Shown here one piece after another: positions 49,945 to 57,256 of a stretch of DNA of 57,256 bases. The translations under genes and the position numbers were made by a program. The stretch's first letter is position 1. Each line of letters begins with the position of its first letter. The notes beneath the pieces are model-generated. The model saw nothing but the letters and a program-made list of their open reading frames with translations. It made no database searches and was not told the DNA's origin. The stretch spans positions 1-57,256 of the forward strand of contig JAVBLQ010000031.1 in assembly GCA_031553435.1 (NCBI GenBank). The letters run 5' to 3'. Source of the stretch: JAVBLQ01 sp031553435. GTDB taxonomy: Bacteria; Bacteroidota; Bacteroidia; Bacteroidales; Azobacteroidaceae.

Positions 49945-52900
49945 ATGAAGAAAATATTTTTATCATTATTAACTCTCTTACTGTGTTCCGCTGCATTCGC
50001 ACAGGTCGTAACACAATCCATGCTACTGGATTTTGGTACGACCTCCGGAACCAGCGCCATTACAGTAAGCCCTGACGCAAAAGGAAACTATTGGACCAAT
50101 ATTGCAAATGACCAGGGTGGACTGACATTTACTCCGGTAGGAGCCACCTACAGCCTGATCAATACGAAAAACGCCTCTACAGGGTTTCAAATCGAAATCA
50201 CCAAAGGATTTAAAACAAATGTAGGGGGTCAGGGAGGTTTGACCTCACCCAGTGATGCCTTACTGGGAGATTTAGCTATTGCCACGGCAACCCAGGATTA
50301 TTTTTATGTGGAAGGAGCCAATGCTACCTTTAAAATAAAAAATCTGGATAAAAACAAAAAGTATAAATTCTACGCTTTCGGAAGCCGGTCAGCCACCAGC
50401 GAATCGGATGTCAGGATTACACAATATACTTTTACCGGAGCCACAGAAAGCAAAGGAACGCTACAGACAACCGGCAATGGCAACAACGTAGGAAATACAG
50501 CCAATATGTATATTACCGGTCTGATGTCACCGGATGCCAATGGAGAAATCAGTTTTGATGTGGTTAATGCCACAAGCAATTTTGGCTATATCAATGCGAT
50601 GAAGATCGAAGAATGGACTGCCGGTCCGGTCATTGCACCGACTTCTATCATCCTTTCCGGAAGTAATATTACAGAATCCGGTCAGACCTCGCAAATTACA
50701 GCCACTGTTTTGCCTCCGGGAGCTACTTATCCTTCCATTACCTGGAAAGTCAGTGACTCTTCTATTGCCAAAATTGATGGAAACGGACTCTTATCTCCTA
50801 AAAAAAATGGTACTGTAACCGTAACCGCTTCTATTGTTTATGAAGGAATAACACTGTCTGACCAGATTGTAATTACAATCAGCGGACAATTAGGAATCGT
50901 TAATTTCGAAGGTACCGCCTCCGAAGACACCAATCCGGTTGAAATGCGTATGATCACCAACCTGGATGGCATGATTACAAACAACTTTGAAATTTACACT
51001 TCCCTGAAAGAAGGCTCGTATTTTTTCTCCCGGGATTTAGGAAACGGGAATACATTACAATATGGAGCCGGAACGACAGCAGGAACCCTTGCTGAAAACG
51101 GAGCGCCCATACCATCGACTGTTACCGGGCCGGTACGTATTACGATCAATTTAACGGATAAGACATATAACATACTCTCTGTTTCTTCCCTTAGCGTTGT
51201 AGGCAATTCAGTGCCCGGAGGTACCGATGTAACCAAAGGTTCTCCTTTGGCATATACAGGCAATGGTGTTTGGTCGGCCCGCTTGAATTTAAACGGAGGA
51301 GACCCCAGTTTCAACTTTGTTCTCAATAAAAATGCACAGGAACGGTTGAAACGTATCAAAGGAACCAACAGGGTGATTTTGCAATCGCAGGGAACACAGT
51401 TCGGTATTGCGATGGAAGACATCCGTACCAATATGAATGGCGGACAATATGATGTTACAATCGACCTGAGAAATCAGACTTACAGCGTATCTTGCGGAGA
51501 TGTCAACAACTTCAGGATTTCCTATATGGGATCATCCGTGGCAACCGGCGCAGGCGCTTTGAGTAACCTGGGATGGGCCTATATGTACACCAATTTGCTG
51601 AAAAAACGCTATGAAGATGGCTTGGGATTAAACTGGACAACTTCCAATATTTCCATCGGAGGAAATACAACAACCAATCTCCTGGATCGTTGGGAACGCG
51701 ATTTGTTGAGCAATTGCAGCCGCTATGTATTGTATGCGCTTTCCCTTGGAAATGAAGGAATACACGAAAGGGGAGAACCTGCTTATATCAGTTATCGCGA
51801 TGGTATGATAAAAGCCATTCAACAAGCTAAAGATGCAGGAATTGTTCCCGTAATGGCCAATAACTATACCCGCGCCGATTTTAACGCTTCCGACTATAAT
51901 TATGTGAAGAAGTTAAACCTGTTGATTCACGAATGGGATGTGCCGAGTATCAATACTTTAGGCGCTATTGATGATGGAGCCGGCCGCTGGGCCAACGGAT
52001 ACGAAAATGACAATGCCCACCCGAATACAGCCGGTCACGAAGAATTTTACTACGCCCTGGTACCTTCTTTGTTTGATGCATTGGAGGCCGGTAAACCGTT
52101 ACCTGCCAGAGTAAACGGAACATCTTATAAACTAGGAACAAAAGCCACAGCCAACAGCATTGAATTTACTCCCGAAAACATCGTTCACCCATTCACCGTT
52201 TCTGTAGATATTAAAACTACAGGCAAGGGAACTGCCGTTTGGTTCGAAAACGAAATCGGTAACGGATTCCTGAAAATAAATGCCGACGGAAAATTAGTCT
52301 ATGAATCTCCTAAAAAAGGAACTATCGTATCCTCTGCTTCTGTAGCGACCGGTGATTGGAAACGTGTTACCCTGACGCATTATTATGCCTGGGGAGTTAC
52401 TATGCTCTATGTTGATAATACGAAAGTAGGAGAACTGTTTGAAAAATTAGCTCCGAAGAAATTTGCTTTAGCCGGGGGCAATACTGCTCCGGAAGAAATC
52501 GAATTTCGAGAGTTGTTCTTCTGGCGCGCCGGTATGAATGCGGAAGAAATCCAATATGTGAACAATGGAAAAATGATGAAATCCAGTCTGGAAATTTATG
52601 CTCCGCTGGGAGGAACCGAACCATTGGTAAACCTCGCTCAATCGACCAATACATTGCAGTTGACCAACTCCATGCTGATACAGGATAGAAAAATGTATCT
52701 GGATTTCGGACCAACCACGCAATTGGGAGCAATAACATCCAGTCCCGATGCCAATGGCAATCACTGGAACAATATCACCAAAAATACCAAAGACGCTGTT
52801 TCCGATAAGCTGGTTTCTTCCGTTAATGAAGACACCGGTTATCAGATTGAGATAACCAAAGGATTTTCTTTGAATCCCGGCGGACAAGGCGGTTTAACAA

Positions 52901-55869
52901 CTCCTACGGCAGCAGAATTAGGCGATATGGCTATTGCTACGGCAACACAGGATTATTTTTATACCGAAAATACAAATGGTACGCTTAAAATAAAAAATCT
53001 GGATAAAACCAAAACATATAAGTTTCATGTGTTTGGAACCAGGCTTGGAACCAGCGATGCCGATAGCCGTAAAACAAAATATACTTTCACTGGCGCCAAT
53101 CAAAGTCAGGGCATCCTTCAGACAACAGGTTATGGAAGAACGCAAAATACCGCTAATTTGTTCGTTTCCGAATTAATTTCCCCTAATGCGAACGGCGAAA
53201 TCGAATTGGATGTGGTTAACGCCGAGAGTAATTTCGGATACCTCAATGCCATGAAGATCGAAGAATTCAGTTTTGCCTATCCCGAAGGAGGAAGTCCGCT
53301 GATCAGTGTGACTCCCAATGACGGTTTGGGAACCCGCATTGTTCGTGTGCTTTCCAATACCGGTGGTTTTAATAATGAAACTGCCGAAAATATGTTGCTG
53401 GATAAAAATATTGCAGCCAACAAAAACAAAAAATGGTGCTACAATGCCTCTTCTCACAATGTAATCTTTGAATTGTCGGATTATTATGATGTGGATAAAT
53501 TCATTATCGATGATTGCAAAACTCGTGAAAATAATCCGAACTTCCCTGAATATTACATTTATGTAAGCACAACCGGAACAACTGATGCCGACTGGAAAGA
53601 AGTCGTTCACGAAGCCAATCAGGCCGATGTGATGTATAAAATTAAAGAAATCACACCTGTAAAAGCCCGTTATATCAAATTTGTTCCTAAAGGATTGGAT
53701 GTAATCCGTATTTTCGGATTCCAGATTTATGGCCGCAAATCGTTCGATTCCGTTCATCCGAAAGAACTGATCAGTGTGGGAAAACCGGTTATCGAACAAC
53801 AAAATTCTACGAATATCCAACAAGCGGCTGTTGCTCTGTTTGACGCGAATAACAATGCCGACAACAGTAAATGGACTGCTTCCGGTGGAGATAAATATGT
53901 GGTAGTCGATCTGAAAGATAATTATGCTGTCTCGGAATTTAAGTTATACGATGCTCAATCGGTAAGCGCTTCCAATCAGAATATAAACGGCTACAAAATT
54001 TCTGTTTCCACCGATTTGTCCTCATGGGAAATGGTGGTCGATGCAAATGACAGAGCTAGTGAAAATGTGAAATCCGATGTGCTTGCAACATCCAAGACAG
54101 CCCGTTATGTGAAACTGGAAATTCCGGCCGATCGTATGGGAAGCAACAAAGCAATTAATTTGTATGAATTTGAAGTGTACGGCAAACTTTTAGTCACTTC
54201 AAACGATGCAAGACTCCGCTCGTTAAGCCTGTCTGCCGGTACATTATATCCCTCTTTCGATCCGGAAAGAACTTCTTATACAGTGAATCTGCCTAAAGAA
54301 GCGGATAAAATAACCATTCAGGCTGCGGCTCGCGACGAAGCGGCTGTTGTCAGCGGAGATACAGGTGAAAAAAACTTGCAGTTGGGAGCCAATAGCTTTG
54401 CAGTGTCGGTAAAAGCGGCGGATAATACAACTACAAAAACGTATTACCTGATTATTAATCGAGCGGAAAAGTCAACTTTAGCCGAATTGAAATCATTGAG
54501 TATCAACGGAGCGGAATTATTGCCGGCTTTCAGTCCTTCTATTGTCGCTTACAGAACAGAAGTGAAAAGTGAGACAATCGATATTCAGGCGATAGCCGGA
54601 ACCAACGATGCAGTAATAAGCGGAAACGGTCCGCAAACATTGAAAGATGGTGCTAACTATCTGACTGTTACCGTTACATCAGAAGATCAAAGCAATAGCG
54701 TTTCGTATAATCTGACTGTTTACAACACGAAAAATTTACTTAGCGTTTCTTCTCCCGATGGAAAAGGAAAACGGATTGTGAACATCGATTCTTACAGTGC
54801 AATGACCGGCGTCCACGAAAATCCTTTTCACTTGTTTTTGGGTTGGAAAAATAACCTGAGCGGCAGCACAACAGCTAAATGGTGCGATACTTCAGCCTCT
54901 CCCTGGGTTATATTCTCATTATCGGATATTTATACCATCAACCATGTCGAATTCCGTGATTGCAAAATGATTGAATCCGGGTGGGCTAATTCGCCTCAGT
55001 ATTCGGTTTATGTAAGTACAACCGATACATTGGCCGGAAGCTGGACAGAAATCGTCAATGAATCAGGTGTTTCTGCAATCAATGAAAAAATCAAATCATT
55101 CGATCCGGTAGATGCCCGTTTTGTGAAATTTGTTCCTGCCAAAGGCGATGGAGCTATCCGCGTTTACGGATTTGATATTTACGGAACATTCAAAGAAGCC
55201 GTTGACCGCGATGGAAATATTGCTGTCGGAAAAACGGTAATGAATTCCAGCGCTTTCACCAATGACATGCTGACTCCGGCCAATGCCCTCGACGGACGAA
55301 ATACTGTCTGGGAATTCAGCCGTGGAGACGCGTTCCTTGAAATCGACCTGGAAGATACATACAAAATCAGCAAATTTGCCGTAGTAGATGCCGCAGATTG
55401 GATCAATGGTTATAAAGTTTCGATAAGCAACACAGGAAACGGAAACGACTGGAAAGAAGTCGCCAATCCCACTTTCATCGAAAAAACGATGGAACGGAAA
55501 GAAGTAACATTAACAACTCCTGAAGAAGTTCGTTATGTACGACTGGACATTCCCAGAGGAAACCAATACGGTACAGTCCGCATCAAAGATTTTGAAATAT
55601 ATAAATACAGGGAAGGCCAGGGAATTGACAACGCAAAAGCCTCCGCTTCAAAATTAGAAGTTTATCCCAATCCTGTTAAGCAAGGAGGAAATATATATGT
55701 GAATGGAACCGGATCAATCAGCATATATTCGATGCAAGGCGTTCTTGTATTTGGACAAGACAGATTCGAACCTTCATTTATTTCAACAGCAGGTTTGGCC
55801 ACAGGCAATTATATTATTCAAATAATTGACAATAATCAAACGAGGCAGGCAAAATTGATTGTCAAATAA
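49945..55869 (+). CDS. Giant multidomain SGNH hydrolase, T9SS tail
   Basis: 1974 residues. Order: signal peptide; SGNH-associated beta-sandwich module A (about 22-228); Big_2-like domain (about 232-313); a SusE/F-like region (about 318-520); SGNH hydrolase (about 525-715) with Ser531 in MGSSVATG, Asn in SLGNEG, and Asp689/His692 in DNAHPN; LamG-like concanavalin fold (about 720-905); second copy of module A (about 917-1112); two F5/8C domains (about 1118-1415); two cadherin-like beta-sandwich domains (about 1417-1590); two more F5/8C domains (about 1597-1890); T9SS tail (YPNPVKQGG, from about 1901). The only catalytic unit is the SGNH domain, so a surface esterase on a large binding scaffold is the likely role. 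It is the last gene before a probable terminator. Confidence 0.9.
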   Translation: MKKIFLSLLTLLLCSAAFAQVVTQSMLLDFGTTSGTSAITVSPDAKGNYWTNIANDQGGLTFTPVGATYSLINTKNASTGFQIEITKGFKTNVGGQGGLTSPSDALLGDLAIATATQDYFYVEGANATFKIKNLDKNKKYKFYAFGSRSATSESDVRITQYTFTGATESKGTLQTTGNGNNVGNTANMYITGLMSPDANGEISFDVVNATSNFGYINAMKIEEWTAGPVIAPTSIILSGSNITESGQTSQITATVLPPGATYPSITWKVSDSSIAKIDGNGLLSPKKNGTVTVTASIVYEGITLSDQIVITISGQLGIVNFEGTASEDTNPVEMRMITNLDGMITNNFEIYTSLKEGSYFFSRDLGNGNTLQYGAGTTAGTLAENGAPIPSTVTGPVRITINLTDKTYNILSVSSLSVVGNSVPGGTDVTKGSPLAYTGNGVWSARLNLNGGDPSFNFVLNKNAQERLKRIKGTNRVILQSQGTQFGIAMEDIRTNMNGGQYDVTIDLRNQTYSVSCGDVNNFRISYMGSSVATGAGALSNLGWAYMYTNLLKKRYEDGLGLNWTTSNISIGGNTTTNLLDRWERDLLSNCSRYVLYALSLGNEGIHERGEPAYISYRDGMIKAIQQAKDAGIVPVMANNYTRADFNASDYNYVKKLNLLIHEWDVPSINTLGAIDDGAGRWANGYENDNAHPNTAGHEEFYYALVPSLFDALEAGKPLPARVNGTSYKLGTKATANSIEFTPENIVHPFTVSVDIKTTGKGTAVWFENEIGNGFLKINADGKLVYESPKKGTIVSSASVATGDWKRVTLTHYYAWGVTMLYVDNTKVGELFEKLAPKKFALAGGNTAPEEIEFRELFFWRAGMNAEEIQYVNNGKMMKSSLEIYAPLGGTEPLVNLAQSTNTLQLTNSMLIQDRKMYLDFGPTTQLGAITSSPDANGNHWNNITKNTKDAVSDKLVSSVNEDTGYQIEITKGFSLNPGGQGGLTTPTAAELGDMAIATATQDYFYTENTNGTLKIKNLDKTKTYKFHVFGTRLGTSDADSRKTKYTFTGANQSQGILQTTGYGRTQNTANLFVSELISPNANGEIELDVVNAESNFGYLNAMKIEEFSFAYPEGGSPLISVTPNDGLGTRIVRVLSNTGGFNNETAENMLLDKNIAANKNKKWCYNASSHNVIFELSDYYDVDKFIIDDCKTRENNPNFPEYYIYVSTTGTTDADWKEVVHEANQADVMYKIKEITPVKARYIKFVPKGLDVIRIFGFQIYGRKSFDSVHPKELISVGKPVIEQQNSTNIQQAAVALFDANNNADNSKWTASGGDKYVVVDLKDNYAVSEFKLYDAQSVSASNQNINGYKISVSTDLSSWEMVVDANDRASENVKSDVLATSKTARYVKLEIPADRMGSNKAINLYEFEVYGKLLVTSNDARLRSLSLSAGTLYPSFDPERTSYTVNLPKEADKITIQAAARDEAAVVSGDTGEKNLQLGANSFAVSVKAADNTTTKTYYLIINRAEKSTLAELKSLSINGAELLPAFSPSIVAYRTEVKSETIDIQAIAGTNDAVISGNGPQTLKDGANYLTVTVTSEDQSNSVSYNLTVYNTKNLLSVSSPDGKGKRIVNIDSYSAMTGVHENPFHLFLGWKNNLSGSTTAKWCDTSASPWVIFSLSDIYTINHVEFRDCKMIESGWANSPQYSVYVSTTDTLAGSWTEIVNESGVSAINEKIKSFDPVDARFVKFVPAKGDGAIRVYGFDIYGTFKEAVDRDGNIAVGKTVMNSSAFTNDMLTPANALDGRNTVWEFSRGDAFLEIDLEDTYKISKFAVVDAADWINGYKVSISNTGNGNDWKEVANPTFIEKTMERKEVTLTTPEEVRYVRLDIPRGNQYGTVRIKDFEIYKYREGQGIDNAKASASKLEVYPNPVKQGGNIYVNGTGSISIYSMQGVLVFGQDRFEPSFISTAGLATGNYIIQIIDNNQTRQAKLIVK

Positions 55870-55894
55870 CGAAGTAGCCCGGAAACAATAAATG

Positions 55895-55943
55895 ATGAGC
55901 TATGGGCGATGATTGTAAAAGTTGCTTGTAGCTCATTGTTTTT
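55895..55943 (+). terminator. Probable terminator of the long plus-strand gene block
   Basis: A perfect 8-bp stem ATGAGCTA (55895-55902) with TAGCTCAT (55929-55936) is followed by TGTTTTT. The loop is long (26 bases), and further pairing of AACAAT upstream with the T-run side is possible. It lies 25 bases after the stop codon of the giant SGNH gene and before a gene of different function, consistent with an operon end. Confidence 0.55.
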
Positions 55944-56013
55944 ACCATCATAGATAGCTGTAGAAGAAAGTTTCGTAATAGAAGTCTAATCATTGAAAAA
56001 TAGCCCGGAAATT

Positions 56014-56400
56014 ATGTTACGCATGAATACACAGGAAAAATTGCAATTTTTACCGGACAATCTAATTGTTATCCGGAATAAGGAAAGCTACAATTATACT
56101 TACCGAGAGATAATGTACATTTATAGCGACCGGCCTTATACCAGGTTGCGGTTATTAGAATGCACTTCGCCGGTATTACTTATCAATTCCGTTCAATTTC
56201 TCGGCGATCGGTTGCCGGATTTTTTTGTTCAATGCAATAGAGCGCTTATAGTTAATCTGCAACATTGTTTAAAATATAAAAATGGTGGCCGGACATTGAA
56301 AATAGAGATGGCTAACCAGGAAATTTTTACAGTATCCAACAGACGGCAGGCCTTATTCCTTGAAAAATATTTCAAGTTTTATACAGAAAAACGTTTCTGA
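56014..56400 (+). CDS. Stand-alone LytTR-type DNA-binding regulator
   Basis: 128 residues from ATG 56014 (a second Met lies three codons on; the TTG at 55993 is less likely). Almost the whole protein is one LytTR domain: DNLIVIRNKESYNYTYREIMYIYSD, YTRLRL, FVQCNRALIVNLQHC, FTVSNRRQ. There is no receiver domain, signal peptide or membrane segment, so it is a cytoplasmic DNA-binding protein whose input is unknown. Similar short LytTR proteins are common in Bacteroidota. It is separated from the mannan locus by a terminator-like hairpin and may control the following glycosyltransferase unit instead (inference). Confidence 0.85.
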   Translation: MLRMNTQEKLQFLPDNLIVIRNKESYNYTYREIMYIYSDRPYTRLRLLECTSPVLLINSVQFLGDRLPDFFVQCNRALIVNLQHCLKYKNGGRTLKIEMANQEIFTVSNRRQALFLEKYFKFYTEKRF

Positions 56401-56488
56401 AGGTAATTTGTTAGATGTCAACCCAAATGAAAGACTACACGTTCAGTATGTGAAATCAACACGCTCAGCCTATTGTTGTAGTTTAGAT

Positions 56489-56519
56489 GTTTAGATGCTT
56501 GGATATTCGTATATCTTTG
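56489..56519 (+). promoter_or_regulatory. Candidate promoter of the glycosyltransferase gene
   Basis: TATCTTTG at 56512-56519 matches the Bacteroidota -7 consensus TAnnTTTG exactly. GTTT at 56489-56492 lies 19 bases upstream, the right place for a -33 element though not a perfect TTTG. The start codon is 34 bases after the -7 box, leaving a short leader. This is the best promoter match seen in the window. Confidence 0.6.
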
Positions 56520-56552
56520 ATGGTAAATGTCATTAAATAACTATAATTCAAT

Positions 56553-57256
56553 ATGGCACAAATTCCCAAAATTATCCATCTGGTCTTCTTGAGTAAAACA
56601 GAGTTGGTACCTGATTTCTTCAAGACATGTGTTGAAAGAATAAAAATATTCCATCCCGGTTGGGAAGTAAGAAATTATAACGAAGAAGATATTCAAAAAA
56701 TATTATTGGAAAATTTCCCTTTGATATTATTTGTATATAATAAATACACACATCGTGTACAAAAAGCTGATATCGCAAGACTTGTATTGGTATATCTGTA
56801 TGGAGGCTTTTATATGGACATGGATATGCATTGCCTGAAAAAACTCGACGGTTTGCTAGATCTTAGATTGGTTTTGTGCGAAGAAAGAGAAATTGATCCC
56901 GGGAAAAAACATTATTTTAACCAATGCAGGGGGGTATGCACAAGATATAATCTGGAAACGGGGAATTACATGTTTGGCAGTATTCCCAGACATCCTTTCT
57001 GGCTTTATGTGTTACGGAAAGCGGTTTGGAAATCAATAATACCTATCCAATACGAAGTCGATATTTTAGAATCGACAGGTCCTTTATTGTTAACAGACGT
57101 GTATCATACTTATCGCAGAAAATTTCCGGATATCACCTTGTTAAGAAATATAGACAGGGAATGTCTGCATCCTTTGGATAATGATGTCAGTTGCTATTTT
57201 GGCAATTTCGCGGCACATGCGCATATCGGTTCCTGGAAATGGGAGACTAAAATAGG
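56553..57256 (+). CDS. GT32-type DXD glycosyltransferase, partial (runs off the window end)
   Basis: At least 234 codons are open to the window edge with no stop, so the C-terminus is missing. It begins MAQIPKIIHLVFLSK, the usual IPKIIHxxW-like opening of Gly_transf_sug/OCH1-like enzymes. VQKADIARLVLVYLYGGFYMDMDMHC contains the nucleotide-sugar and metal-binding DXD motif (Asp89-Met-Asp91). No signal peptide or membrane helix is seen, so it is likely cytoplasmic and acts in capsule, lipopolysaccharide or protein glycan synthesis. It has its own candidate promoter and belongs to a biosynthetic neighbourhood rather than to the degradative locus. Confidence 0.9.
   Translation, partial: MAQIPKIIHLVFLSKTELVPDFFKTCVERIKIFHPGWEVRNYNEEDIQKILLENFPLILFVYNKYTHRVQKADIARLVLVYLYGGFYMDMDMHCLKKLDGLLDLRLVLCEEREIDPGKKHYFNQCRGVCTRYNLETGNYMFGSIPRHPFWLYVLRKAVWKSIIPIQYEVDILESTGPLLLTDVYHTYRRKFPDITLLRNIDRECLHPLDNDVSCYFGNFAAHAHIGSWKWETKI

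Noticed and set aside
53173..53823. 216-codon minus-strand open frame inside the giant SGNH gene
   Set aside because: Antisense to conserved module A and discoidin coding sequence; low-complexity hydrophobic composition without a domain.
1..57256. tRNA, rRNA, riboswitch or phage genes
   Set aside because: No cloverleaf, rRNA segment, integrase or phage structural gene was seen in the gaps between coding regions.

Overview
The window reads as a chromosomal segment of a Bacteroidota bacterium, most likely order Bacteroidales (a Dysgonomonas/Paludibacter-like relative is my guess from T9SS-tagged enzymes and moderate, AT-leaning base composition; the species cannot be named from sequence alone). 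Diagnostic signs are a hybrid two-component system (HTCS), an adjacent SusC/SusD pair, many large secreted glycosidases ending in type IX secretion (T9SS) C-terminal sorting domains, start codons without obvious Shine-Dalgarno sequences, and TAnnTTTG-type -7 promoter boxes.

Layout. Positions 1-227 hold a very C-rich tract and a 23-bp tandem repeat. A GH2 glycosidase (228-4112) is on the minus strand and diverges from everything else. On the plus strand, in close order, come a GH38 alpha-mannosidase, the HTCS regulator, a giant GLUG-repeat surface protein, SusC, SusD, a GH92 alpha-mannosidase, a GH76 endo-alpha-mannanase with four discoidin modules, a LacZ-type GH2, a second GLUG protein, an SGNH-hydrolase/GLUG fusion, a GH3 enzyme with a PA14 insert, a small GDSL esterase, a six-hairpin glycosidase with a SusE/F-like N-terminus, a non-catalytic binding protein built from the same modules, and a 1974-residue SGNH multidomain protein. 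A probable terminator closes this block near 55943. After it lie a stand-alone LytTR regulator and a partial GT32-type glycosyltransferase, which look like a different functional unit.

How it works together (inference). GH76 + GH92 + GH38 with HTCS and SusCD is the signature of an alpha-mannan utilization locus (fungal or yeast-type mannan, or mannose-rich glycans). GH2, GH3 and three SGNH/GDSL esterase candidates suggest a decorated, possibly acylated, substrate. Cell location appears split: GH76, GH38, both GH2s, GH3, the six-hairpin enzyme and the GLUG/SGNH giants carry T9SS tails and should be displayed on or released from the cell surface, whereas GH92 and the small GDSL enzyme have signal peptides but no T9SS tail and should finish digestion in the periplasm. 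The HTCS would sense an oligosaccharide in the periplasm.

The most unusual content is (i) the set of three GLUG-repeat giants in one locus, one fused to an SGNH hydrolase; (ii) an unnamed ~200-residue module found three times, always in SGNH-hydrolase proteins; (iii) SusE/F-like binding modules transplanted onto T9SS proteins while no SusE/F lipoprotein is present; and (iv) two related palindromic intergenic elements flanking the SGNH-GLUG gene. All family calls were made by eye from motifs; no database search was run.
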